From Effrenium voratum (Eukaryota; Sar; Dinophyceae; Suessiales; Symbiodiniaceae): a stretch of 64,000 nucleotides of DNA. The position numbers and the translations under genes were made by a program. Below the pieces are notes generated by a model. That model was not told where the DNA came from, ran no database searches, and saw nothing but the letters and a program-made list of their open reading frames with translations. The stretch covers positions 366,418-430,417 of the forward strand of contig CAUJNA010001035.1 of NCBI GenBank assembly GCA_963377175.1, read 5' to 3'. Shown here one piece after another: positions 26,461-38,395 of this stretch. Within the stretch, counting starts at the first letter, position 1. Each line of letters begins with the position of its first letter.

Positions 26461-29400
26461 ACACCATCCTTAACAACGAGCTCATGCGATCACAAAAAGC
26501 CTCAGCCGCAGAACAAAGACTCTCAACCAAGCTGTCAACCGCCAGAAGAATTCGTTCTTCAAAAGTTCCATAGGTGGAGCATCTGCCAGAGGTGGAGCAC
26601 AAATGGTTACTCCGTTTGGTGGGTTGGCGCTTGGATGTCTTGGCGTCTGGCTCGGGCTTCCAAAATGGTGCAAGCAGCTAGCGACCAGCTGGGACTCAAA
26701 TTTCACTGCTTGTGCTGCTTGCCGGCTGGCTCATGGGCAAGCAACACTGTAGATGGTTTTCTCATTGGGCACGAGCCAACTGAAACCTCCAGAATCAGAC
26801 CATCAATCTGGCCAAATCGTGAAGTCTACCAATTCAACGGTTGTTGTAGGACAATGCAACTTCATCGCGCTGTTTACCAAAATCTGGGAGTGCGTCAAAG
26901 ATAACCGCTACGTGTCGTTTTCAAGTGCCTAGTTTCCGGGAGAAAGCGACAGAACTACGGGCCAGCCTCCGGGGCCGGCCTGTACCTGCCACTTCTCCGC
27001 CACGATGTCATCGTTGCCCTGGGAGTGCGGGCAGAACTAGTCAAGGACTGAGTAAAGCGTGAGGGAGTCGTTCACGGTTAAGCATCCGGGCAAATCTGGA
27101 AAGAAGGGCACCCCCCCACGGACCTTCATCATGAACTTGCTTTTTCCCTGGATTGGTGAGCTCGTATTTGCCCAAGCCATGCATTGATGTTCCCAACGCC
27201 CTGGATCAACCAGGGCTTGACTCTTGGGTTCGCATTGGCTGCACTGCAGGGCCCGGCAAAGAGCTGAGGAGGTGGGTCAGGATCCGCAGCTCCCGAACGG
27301 ACGGGACTGGCGCCGTGCGTTTCGGTTGCGACTTGCAACTCCATGCCCTCTGCTTCATGTTCTGGCGCTTCTGCACGGGTGTTCTAACTTGTCGTATCTT
27401 CTGCTGGACTGTAATGATATAACGGTGGCGTGCAACATGCCAACAAAAAAACAGCCCAAGCGAAAGAAGCCAGTTTTGCCATGCCATGGATGAGGTAGCG
27501 AAAATGACAAATGAGTTACAACTGAGCAACTTTCAGAGGGGATATGACGCGAAACGGTTGAAAGCCCAGGAAGAAAGAGCCTTGTCTCCTAGCTTAATGA
27601 TCTCTGATTCCTTGTCATTGTCTGTTCACCTCACGTCGCGTTTGGCAAGGAAGGACCCAGCAGCAGCCCAAAAATGGCGACTTCGAACAAGCAGAACTCT
27701 TGATACGTTTTACTGGCGGCGCCGCAAAACGCAAAAATCCGGCAGCACCGGCGGGGTGTTGACGCTCACATTCGCGAAATGTGAGTTGCAGCAATGGAAT
27801 GCCCTAGAATCGGTCGGTATCCTTGACTTCCCTTCACGATTGACATGTCCTTCTTTATCTCAGTTGTTCAGTCACTGGCAAAAAAGGGAACCCTTGTTTG
27901 GGAAGACCATTTTTAGTGGGGCAGCCACCAAAAAAGTTGGAACAATAATTGGTGCCACTGAACAACTGTTATTATTGACATGTCCTGCCCATTTCTCCGG
28001 GCTGCAGATTCCCCATCTCGAGCCCGATCCTCCTGCGTGCCGACTCGTCCGCATAGCCCTCGTCAGACTCCGGCCTCCAGCTTTGGATGGCACGGTGGCA
28101 CTGAAAATATGCCCGACCACAAAGAGACTAACCTTACAATTTGGCCGAACGCGTGATGTTCAAATTCTCCCCTTCCCCCACAACAAATAGGCAAACAATA
28201 AATCAAAAAGAAGAAACTCAGAAGGACATAATTCCTTGTGGGAGACTGACTTTTCCCGTTCCAGACTCCCCAGTAAGAATTCTTTGCTTGCACCCGTGGA
28301 CCAACCGATCTTTGGGCTCGGTGGCTCTAAATAATCCATGGCACATGGTGGCTTAATTTGAGCTTCAAGTACGGACCAGTCTAACTATGGCTTGGCGAGC
28401 AGGGAGCCATATTGCAAACTTCGCAGCTCCGCCACGGCAATGAGGAATGCCAAAACGCTGCGGAAAAACTTCAATTCAAGTGCGTTCAGTTTCGCGAGCC
28501 ATATGCCTCGCTCTGTGACGAAGCCGGGTCCTCTTCTTGAGCTCCCCGTGAGGAAACAACACATGCGCCGCACATAGGAGCCCACAGGAGTGAAAGGAGT
28601 GAAAGGAGTGAAAGGACTGGACGTGAGGTCTTAGCTCCTTGTGGGTTCCACCAATGTCTTAAGCAGCACTTTTTCACGAAGGCCATGACAATTCTGGCAA
28701 AATGCCGCCCCAATTCGCCCAGGACATGCTCGACATGAAAAAGGACAAAGCGCACCATGGGCGCCACTCGAGGTCTGGTGCCAGTAGAAAACGCAAAAAA
28801 TCAGGGCCTACTACCGTCATCTGGCTGAGCAAAGTAGATTCAGGTGACTCAAGACAACTTTTCGAGGGCACCCTTTTCAGGTTGGTTTTGAGGGGAAAGT
28901 ACAGGACAGCCATAGAGAGCCACTGCTTTGGCCCCCCTATTTTGACAGGCTGCAAGACGCCATAATATGGAGTATGGGCTGATGCTGCTGTCTAACCGGC
29001 ACAATGGAAGCAACTCGTTAAACTGCCTACGGGCATGAGGAGGTCAGCCACCCGCCCCAATCTCCGCGGGCTGTGAGGGAGACATATTTCCCCGCAATGG
29101 GGGGGGACCTTGGTGGGTGCCATTTCAGTCTGGTGAGTTACTGAGCCAGCAAGGCCAACCTTCTGGTGTAGTTGCAAGAAAGGGACAAACCTTGGAAGCT
29201 GTGCCAAGATGATGACACCAAAACAACGCAAAACCGCGAGAATCACAAGGCTGCCAGCTCAACAAGTAGGCCCAAGTGAGCAACCTCTGCTGGCAACGCC
29301 AACTGTAACAGAGAGCCCGCAAGCAAATCTGGCCGGTCTCCTCCCACATCGCCACCCCCCTTTCCACGCCTCAAGTAGCAGCAAACTACGAAACCTGACG

Positions 29401-32000
29401 GTGCGGTTAAGTGTTTACAAAGCGCCTGGAAGTCAAACTTGGATTGGAGAAGGCTAGAAACAGAACTCAAAACGAACCAGCACCATTGAAACGTCCAAAT
29501 GTGACCTTGAGACAACTGAGAGAATTCAAACAATTTGGCATTCGGATCAGAAGAGCAGCGTTTTTGCCACCTTCCTTTTTGATCTAAAATATGTCTCCGC
29601 GGGACCCTTCTGCGGGCCATACATAGCTTACTTCTGCTCCCTTCCAAAATTATGCTTTGCGCATGGAGCTTCCCCTTCCTTAGTCTATTCGCCGCTAGCG
29701 GAGGTCGTCGCCTGTTGTCGAGTTGGTCGATATGTTTACAGCTGTACATCACTTGCCCAAGAAGAAACGAGGGTGCCCTTCCATGTCCTCAAAGCCAAAC
29801 ATGTGCATCTACGAAAGTGGTGGATGAACGTGATGCAGCGCCAAACGGCGCTGGATGTGTCATAGCATCTCCGGGTGAAGCTAAACGCTCTGCGTCAGCG
29901 TGTTTCTGATTTTTTGCGCCTGCTGAGCGGCAGTTCTCCGCGTCTTCGAGGCTACCAGTTTTGTTGCAGCATGATTAATGTTGACCCCGGATGAACGAAC
30001 CACTGGTTGATTAATCGGGGGTGTCCTCTTTTAGTGGGGATTCAGCACGGTTGGAGGGGAACATTACCGCGCCAACGCGGCATCACGCAGTGAGGTCCGA
30101 GGAAACTGGCTTGGGGAGGAGCTTCCCCCAAACCGATACGCAGCCAGCCGTTTAAATCGAGAGAGGATTACTTGCTAATACGCGCGCTTAGATTCCCGTT
30201 TCTCGGATATGCAAAGAGCAGCAATGGCCTGATCCTGTCAGAGCAGAACAAAACAATTGTCGAGGTCCAGCAGCGTTGATCAGAAGCCAGCCGCCGTGCA
30301 GCAGCCGTCTAAGAGCACGCGCGGCTTCTGAGAAATCGAAAGCTTGACAATTGAAATGCTCATACCGCATATCCAAGCCAGACACCATGTTCCCAATTGT
30401 TGTTTTCCCCGCCCGATAGGCGTGGGAACGTTGGGTAGCTCTCTAGAAAACAATGCAACAATGCACTCCCAATCGCGTCGCCGGTTGTTCAGCAAAAGGG
30501 TCAAAAGAGTGTCAAAAGAACAGCCGGAGCAAACGCATCTCTCGCGACATTAGTCTGCCCAGCCAAGGCTTCCTTGGGATGGCGCGTGGGCCGTTAGAGC
30601 GGGCAGGCGCCAAACCCATCATCTAGCCCTCAAAGCAACCCCTCAGCCATCCAATCGGAAAGCGTGATGTTATCCCGCGGCTGCCAGAAAGTCGGGCACG
30701 CCCTGCCGCCCTGCCACATGAATGCGATTACACCTACGTATCTGTGGAAGCACCTCCCCATTTGCAAGCTCAGACATGTTTTTTTAAAAAAATAATAATA
30801 TAAATATATATATATATATTTGCATCACAGCGAGCACACACTCTCATAATCCACTCATTCTCAATGGGGAAAACTCTTCGGAACTGGCTTTGAGCTACCC
30901 GCCCTGCCTCCAGTGCAACATAGGCCAACCAACGGCACCACGGCGCCCAGAAACTGCAGCCATCAAAGGTAAGGCGAAAAATCCGGGGCGTTACGCTGTC
31001 AATTCTAAACTGTATTTACGCATGGCTACATGGAAATAAGGGCCACCGGACGCAGCTTTGGAACCTGGCCTTGCGCAACGAACAAGGGATGCATTTCAAC
31101 ATCTAGGGCGCATTCGGACTGAAGGGCCGCAACACGTTTTCTGCCCAATCTCAGCCAAAAACATGTCAACCCTGCACGCAGAAGCGACTCACCTGCCCAG
31201 CCGAGCAAGGATTTACCTTTAAGGGACCATGACTGCATGGGACTACGTGCTTTTACGAGCGTTGGGAATCAACAGGCCAAAAGAACACAAGACTTCAAGA
31301 GGTCGACTCCCCGCAGGACCTCGCTGCAATCTGTCAATTGGGGCACTGGCACTGGACAAGTAGAAGAGCCATGTGACATGTGATAACATTCCTGGTGACA
31401 TTGTCGAAGCACTCAACCACGTGGCCCCAGCAAGATGGCGCAGAGGCCCAAGAACAATGGATGCCACGGGAAATAGTCGCTGAGTGTGGCTCCAGGAGTA
31501 CGGCCTCATAGGGAAAACACCGCCCCTTTGGTACAAGTGCGGTAACTATGCACTGTTGAACTCACAGCACCACTTGTATCCGAGCGGCTGGGTTCACGGC
31601 CGCCTTAGCTCCCGCGGCTGGGGTGGGGCACTAGCGACTGCGGCTGCTTCTTGCAGGCCCCCTATTGAGGTGACAGGTCCCGTTGCGTCAAACTGCTGGG
31701 AGCAAATGGGAACGTGTCAAGCAACTTGGCGGTTGAGGGAACTCAACACAGCACACGAACAAAACCTTAGCATCCACCATGTCTCAAATCTCACATCTCT
31801 CTTGCTTCCTTTTGGCATGACAGCGCGGATGCACTTCTTGCCCAAAATCTCCCCGCGCAACGTAGCACTGGCAAAGGCATGGGCCTGGACATAGTCACCT
31901 TGCCTCCCCTTTGAGGGGGAAAAACGTCTGAAGCTGTAGGGACCTGCCATTTGCCCGGACACAAGGCGCTTCCCCTGCAAACATCTAGTTTGGGCGTGGG
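26461..32000. other. Gene-poor stretch
   Basis: No protein family was recognised. The longest non-repetitive frame is 27486-28190 (+, 234 codons); it has no domain, no compositional bias and no clear start context, so it is not called. A triple GGAGTGAAA repeat lies at about 28585-28620, and an A/T run with (TA)n at about 30780-30822. Confidence 0.5.
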
Positions 32001-32029
32001 GCCCCAGAACTTGCAAAGGTGTGCTGACG

Positions 32030-32933
32030 GGGTGTTTGTGCGTTTGTCCTTTGAATATGTTGGTGTGTGTGTGTGTGGGTGTGTCTGTGCGCTCGGAAAA
32101 ATGATATATCTATGTAAAATATACATATATATATATATACACACGTATCCATATTGTATATACATATGCTTCTGCGCGTGTGTGTGCTTGTCGTGTGCGT
32201 TTGTGCGTCTGTCTGGTCCATGTTTGTCTCTGTGTGCACGATTGTCCTTGTGTTTGCGCTTGTGTTTGATTTTGCTTTCCTGTTTGTGTGTGTGAGCCTT
32301 GTCTGTGTGGCTGCGCGGCTGCGCGGCTGTGTCTGCGTGGCTATTGCGGTTTGTCTTTCTATCTGTGTTTGTTTGTGTTTACGCTTGCGCTTGCCCTCGC
32401 GATTGCTTTTGCTTGCTTGCTTTGCCTTGACTGGCCTTGCCTTGACTCGCCTTGCTTGCTGGATTGCCGGCTTGCTGCCTTGTTGCTTGTGCGTTTTGCT
32501 TGTGAGCTTGTGGGTTTGTTTGTTTATTTACGTGTGTGTGTGTGTGCGTGCGTGTGTTTGTTTGTGGTGTTTTGCGTTGTTACTTGTTTGTTTGTCTGAT
32601 TTGCTTGTTTGTGTGTTTGTTTGTTTGTTGGTTTGTTTGTGTGCTTGCTTCATTGATTGACTGACTGACTGACTGATTGATTTATGTATTGCTTGCTTGC
32701 TTGATTGATTGATCGATTGATTGATAGATTGATTGCTTATGGTTGTTTGCGCGTGCCTGTGTGTGCGTGTCTGTGTGTTTGTGTTTGTGCGTGCGTGTGT
32801 GTGCGTGTGCGTGTGCATGTGCGTGCGTGTGCGTGCGTGTGCGTGTGCGTGCGCGTGTGCGTGTGCGTGCGCGTGTGTGTGCCTGTGCGCGTGTGTGCGC
32901 GTGTGCGCGTGTGTGCGTGTGTGTGTCTGTGTG

Positions 32934-32965
<32 letters not shown>

Positions 32966-33110
32966 TGCGTGTGTGCGTGGGTGTGTGTGTGTGTGTGTCG
33001 GTCTGTCTGTGCACGTCTAAGTCGTGTGCGTGTATGCGTGTGGGTGTGGGTGTGTTTGTGGGTTGTTTGTTTGCAGTGTTGTCTGTGTGTTGCTTCTTTG
33101 TGTGTCTGTG
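32030..33110. repeat. Cryptic TG-rich simple-sequence tract, 1.1 kb
   Basis: The + strand is almost purely T and G with C interruptions: (TG)n, TTTG, TGAC/TGAT runs, CGTG and GTGC variants, plus a short (TA)n at about 32126-32139. All long frames through it translate to Cys/Val or Thr/His runs and are repeat artefacts. The G/T versus C/A asymmetry is continuous for about 1 kb. Confidence 0.85.
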
Positions 33111-34395
33111 TGTGCCTGAAGCTACCTTTGAACTGCTGGCTGCTTCAAAAGGTGTTGGCACGGTCACACTTTGTTTGCCGACCACTCCAGTGATCCACAC
33201 TGCCCTAGTCATTCAAACCACTGATATGGACACATGAGATTGGATTGCTGTTGGGCCATCGCAGGGTCGATTTGTCCTGCACACGTGAGTGGCCATCAAA
33301 GGTCACATCTCAACGTGTTTCAATCTTGTGACTCAGGACCTGCAAGCTTGAGAGGCCCCAAATCTTCAACTATCGAAAACATCATACCGCCCCTTCCGTC
33401 GTCATGGCCTGCGTGGGACCGTTTCAGTAAGACATCCTCAAGATTTCCCTCAACATAGCTGTGTGCTTTGTGAGGGTACATTTTTCGGGGTGGTGGCAAA
33501 GGGAAGCCAAAGGACAACTTTTTGGGTTCCCCTATTTTGATACATACCCAACACCGGCTTGCCCCCCAAAAGTAATGCTAAGCACCCTTCAAAGGATTCA
33601 CTTTAAGGGATCCCGTTCAGCTGAGCACCAATTTGCAACGGGCTAAGGCCATGACCAGGACAAATGCACCTGACGCGCGACTAAAGCGAACATACGGTCT
33701 GGGCTAGACCATTGACTGTACGATGGGGGTTTAAGGTGGAGGTGTTCCAAGCCTCTGATTTTGCATCCCTTCACGAAACACCGTGGAGCAGTGGATCAAT
33801 CAAACTGGCTGGCACTTATATTTTGGCCGGGTCACTCAAAGAGCTAAGCAGTATGACAAGGCCTCACCCCTTTCCAACATGGCGACGATGTCAGGCATCC
33901 TTTCAGGGATCGAGCCTCATAAGCAAACTGGAGCTAACGGCCATGGAGACACTGCCAAGGACCCTCCAGGCTTAGCAGCAAGCGTTCCCCTTGATTGCGC
34001 TCATGTCTATGATTCTTGCGGGCCCGCAGGAAGCAATGAAAACAGGGGACCGGAAAAGCGCGGCTAGGAAGCTCAAACAGCGAAGGTCTCTGTCTCCCTC
34101 TCTCTCTGTCTCTCTCCTCTCAATCTCCCTCATGTCAAGTGCTGCCCATGTTGTAGGCACCAATCCATTTCCCGGAAGGGAAGGCAATGCAACAGCTCTA
34201 ACTCAAATTGGCACAAGGCTGCCGTCGAATTGCTTTCGACCAAGGCCCAAGCTCCAGGGCACAATGATGAAAGCCGACAGCCTCGGGCGTTCCAAACTTA
34301 AACCAGGGACCGGGGAACTCATGGAATTGCTTCTGCCTCCCCACGCCAATTTCCAAGCACATCATTGATTCTCCTTGTTCTCCCCGAGGCCTCGG
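33111..34395. other. Gene-poor stretch between simple repeats
   Basis: Ordinary-complexity sequence with no recognised coding region. Frames of up to 125 codons occur on both strands without domain similarity. A short CTCTCTCTGTCTCTCTC run is at about 34091-34120. Confidence 0.45.
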
Positions 34396-34398
34396 CGT

Positions 34399-34440
34399 GG
34401 GTTTGGGTTTGGGTTTGGGTTTGGGTTTGGGTTTGGGCTT
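34399..34440. repeat. (GGGTTT)n hexamer run
   Basis: Six uninterrupted GGGTTT units. The unit resembles but is not the plant/dinoflagellate-type telomere repeat TTTAGGG, since the A is missing. It is directly followed by the GGT array and is taken as an interstitial simple repeat. Confidence 0.8.
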
Positions 34441-34700
34441 GTGGTGGTGGTGGTGGTGGCGGTGGTAGTGGTGGTGGTGGTGGTGGTTTGGTGGTTTGGT
34501 GGTGGTGGTGGTGGTGGTGGTGGTGGTGGTGGTGGTGGTGGTGGTGGTGGTGATGGTGGTGGTGGTGGTTGTGGTGGTTGTGGTGGTTGTGGTGGTGGTG
34601 GTGGTGGTGGTGGTGGTGGTGGTGGTGGTGGTGGTGGTGGTGGTTTGGTGGTGGTTTGGTGGTGGTTTGGTGGGGTGGTGCTGGTGCTGGTGCTGGTGTC
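34441..34700. repeat. GGT trinucleotide array
   Basis: About 260 bp of GGT/GTG with interspersed GGTTT and GGTTGT interruptions. Frames give poly-Gly, poly-Val or poly-Trp on the + strand and poly-Thr or poly-His on the minus strand, all artefacts. Confidence 0.9.
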
Positions 34701-36420
34701 TTTGAAGGGCCCTTAAAGAGGATGACGGGCCTGCATACCACATTTGCCCGCTATCCAACTCACAAATTATTATACACGCACCCCGTCAGGTTCAGGTACG
34801 GCTTGACCAAAGGGCAGTGACCAAACATCAAAGCAACTCAAGTATTCCATGGCAATGTCGGACAACCAATAATGAATGGGGAGGCAAATCATGTTTCCCC
34901 AAATTATTCACCACCATGAAAAGGATATTCCGAAGGACATGTCGACATCTTTGTTTAGCGGGAAACGAATCTGGCTGCCCGACTAGCGGTGAGGAACAAA
35001 ACCTGATCCCAAGCCCCAACTAACACTAGACTAATACTAACGAACACTCAACCAATGATCCGGAGTCAGCAAAACCAACTGAGGCCACAAAGAGCCAAAT
35101 TCTTTGTGACACCCTTTTCTATAAACAGCCGCCCAAGCAAAGTTTCAAGGGGATGGGGATAGGGAACAGAGAAACAACAAATCCCTGGGCCACTACCGAG
35201 AAGTACCAAACAAATACGAACCCAATTCTAAAGACTACTGAGCCTACAAAGGAATACTGAAAAAGCCAACCAGTACTAATGACCCTCAATTTATTGTCAG
35301 GATGTTCCCTATTGACTCCCCCTGCTTGTTTGAGGGGTGGGGCCTTACTTTTCACTAGCTACTAAACATTGAAGCTTGACAAAGTGCATTTTTTCGAATA
35401 CCCTCCCACCAATCAACATGGAACCTTACAGGGGGGTCCTGGTAGGCAATGTTCCTTCTACAGGGGCCTCCTGTTTGGTGGGGGGCTAAGCAATCTTGAG
35501 GAAGCCCAAGTTTGGGGCGTGAAGCCGAGCAACACTGCCACCGACGCACACACCAGGGTCGCAAAGTGCCTCGGTGAAGCTGGCGTTCCACACGCTCAAA
35601 CCGGGTTTTGGAGGGATTTTCCCTGGAGAGTGCCAGAATGGTGGGGTTTGCAGGAGGAACAAATTAGAGGGGGGTATTGTGGAACAACTGTATCAAGTTT
35701 TTGCAGTTTCCGGAAAACTCACTTTTCATGATATGCCAACACTTGGGATTGTGAAAGGAATTGGTTTTCGCATGTGTCGGCAAGGAAATATTGGCAGTAG
35801 CTTGGGTAATCTATGTTTGTAGATTTTGGGGTCGGGTTTCTGGGGGGAAGGGGACAGGGATCCCAAGAGTGCCAAACCGGATCCGCCTGTGCTTTCCCAA
35901 ATCTTGTGGGTGCTTACACAGTGGTATTGGTTGCCAGGTCTGGAAAAAGGGGCGTGTTCAATTGCAGTCTATTCCAATGCCAGAAATTGCACGCGGCTAC
36001 TCTACAAATATTGAGATAAGCCATCTACTAGATGGTGCGGGTTTCGTTCTGCCACAGGAGTCGTTCAACGCGGGCATTTGGGGCATGGAGGCTTTGCCAG
36101 TGATTTTGTCCATGTCCCGACGAAAACATGGTTAAAATAAGCTTTGACGCACCCGGGCAGCAGAGCTGTTGTGAACAGTGAAGGCTGCTGCAATTCAAGC
36201 CCTATCCACAAAGGGGCTCTATACTAAGTATCTATCAGACAAGCGTTGATTTACATGTTCCCTTCAGCCATGCCTCAACCAGCAAATTATGGAACGACTT
36301 GTTTGATGTTGTCTGGGTAGGATGTAAAACTGTTGTTTTTTGTCTTTTGCGTGTTGGCGTGTTGGCATGCTGCCGGGTTGGCTTGCCTGCACATTGGCTA
36401 GTTGGCACGTTGGTTTGTTG
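34701..36420. other. Gene-poor stretch
   Basis: No domain or conserved motif was recognised on either strand. Frames of up to 124 codons near 35761-36135 lack any family signature. Confidence 0.45.
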
Positions 36421-36429
36421 GTGTGCCAG

Positions 36430-36477
36430 AGTGTTGTCCACATGTGTGCGTGCGTGCGTGCGCGCGTGCGCGCGTGC

Positions 36478-36516
<39 letters not shown>

Positions 36517-38395
36517 TTGGTGTGGGTGTGGGTGTGGGTGTGAGTGTGCGTGTGCGTGTGGGTGTGGGTGTGGGCGCGGGCGCGCGGGCGCGCAGGGCGC
36601 GCGGGAGGGCGCGCGGGCGCGCGGGCGCGGCGGGGCGCGGGGGCGGGCGGGCGGGCGGGTGCGGGTGTGGGTGCGGATGCGGGTGCGGGTGCGGGTGCGG
36701 GTGCGGGTGCGGGTGCGGGTGCGGGTGCGGGTGCGAGTGCGAGTGCGAGTGCGAGTGCGAGTGCGAGTGCGAGTGCGAGTGCGAGTGCAAGTGCGAGTGC
36801 GAGTGCGAGTGCGAGTGCGAGTGCGGGTGCGAGTGCGAGTGCGAGTGCGAGTGCGCGTTCGTGCGCGTCGGCGCGCGTGCGTGCGTGCGCGCGCGTGTGC
36901 CTGTGCGCGTGTGCGCGCGTGAGCGCGTGCGCGTGTGTGCGCGCGTGGGCGCGTGTGTGCGCGTGTGTGCTCGTGTGCGCGCGTGTGTGCGCGTGTGTGC
37001 GCGTGTGTGCGCGTGTGTGTGCGTCGGCGCGCGTGTGTGTGCGCGTGTCTGCGCGTGTGTGCGCGTGTGTGCACGCGTGTGGGGGTTGGGTGTGTGTGTG
37101 TGTCTGTGTGTCTGTGTGTCTGTGTGTCTGTGTGTCTGTGTGTCTGTGTGTCTGTGTGTCTGTGTGTCTGTGTGTCTGTGTGTCTGTGTGTCTGTGTGTC
37201 TGTGTGTCTGTGTGTCTGTGTGTCTGTGTGTCTGTGTGTCTGTGTGTCTGTGTGTCTGTGTGTCTGTGTGTCTGTGTGTCTGTGTGTCTGTGTGTCTGTG
37301 TGTCTGTGTCTCTGTGTCTCTGTGTGTCTGTGTGTGTGTGTCTGCGCGTGTGTGTGCGCGTGTGTACGCGTGTGTGGGTGTGTGGGTGTGCGGGTGTCTC
37401 TCTGTGTGTGTCTCTGTGTGTGTCGCTGTGTGTGTCTGTGTGTGTGCGTCTGTGTGTGTGTGTGTGTATGTCTGTGTGTGTGTGTGTGTCTGTGTGTGTC
37501 TGTGTGTCTGTGTGCGTCTGTGTGTGTGTATGTTTCTGTGTGTGAGTTTGTGTGTGTGAGTGTCTCTGTGCGTGTCTCTGTGTGTGTTCTGTGTGTGACT
37601 CTGTGTGTGTCTCTGTGTGTGTGTCTCTGTGTGTGTCTCTGTGTGTGTGTGTCTGTGTGTATGTGTGTGTCTGTGTGTCTGTGTGTCTGTGTGTCTCTGT
37701 GTCTGTGTTTCTGTGTGTCTCTGTTTCTGTCTGTCTGTTTGTCTGTCTCTCTGCCTGCCTGCCTGCCTGCCTGCCTGTCTGTCTGTCTGTCTGTCTGTCA
37801 GTCTGTTTGTCTGTCTGTGCGTGCCTGCGTGCCTGCCTGCCTGCCTGCCTGCCTGCCTGCGTGCGTGCGTGCGTGTGTGTGTGTGTGGGTGTGGGTGTGG
37901 GGTGTGCGTGTGCATGTGCGTGCGCGTGCGCGTGTGCGTGCGTGCCTGCGTGCCTGCGTGCCTGCCTGTGCGTTGGCGTGCGCGTGCGCGTGCGCATGCG
38001 CGTGCATGTGCGTGTGCGTGTCTGTGTGTTTGGGTGCTGCGTGCGTGCGTGCGTGCTTGGGTGTGTGGGAGTGTGGGTGTGTGAGTGTGTGAGCGTTTGT
38101 GAGCGTGAGCGTGAGCGTGAGAGTGAGTGAGTGAGTGAGTGAGTGAGTGAGTGAGTGAGAGTGAGTGAGTGAGTGAGTGAGTGAGTGAGTGAGTGAGTGA
38201 GTGAGTGAGTGAGTGAGTGAGTGAGTGAGTGAGTGAGTGAGTGAGTGAGTGAGTGAGTGAGTGAGTGAGTGAGTGAGTGAGTGAGTGAGTGAGTGAGTGA
38301 GTGAGTGAGTGAGTGAGTGAGTGAGTGAGTGAGTGAGTGAGTGCGTGAGCGAGTGAGCGAGTGAGTGAGTAAGTGAGTGAGTGTGTGTGTGGGTC
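36430..38395. repeat. 2-kb compound simple-repeat block, G/T-rich on + strand
   Basis: Successive blocks can be read. They are (TG)n with GC islands (36430-36655), GTGCGG hexamers (about 36660-36735), GTGCGA hexamers (about 36735-36850), GTGTGC-type units (to 37080), a very regular GTGTGTCT octamer of nearly 30 copies (37092-37315), mixed TG/TCTC (to 37740), CTGC and CTGT tetramers (37750-37860), GTGC/TG mixtures (to 38110) and a GAGT array of some 55 units (38110-38390). The frames of up to 793 codons across it are Thr/His/Arg, Cys/Val or Ala/Ser repeats and are not genes. Confidence 0.92.

Noticed and set aside
27486..28190. 234-codon + strand frame
   Set aside because: No domain, no compositional or positional support; could be chance in GC-balanced DNA.
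32154..33237. Cys/Val-rich frames on + and Thr/His-rich frames on -
   Set aside because: Artefacts of the TG-rich tract.
34399..34440. Telomere repeat
   Set aside because: The unit is GGGTTT, not TTTAGGG, and it is internal and fused to a GGT array.
34198..34758. Poly-Thr, poly-His and poly-Gly frames
   Set aside because: Artefacts of the GGT array.
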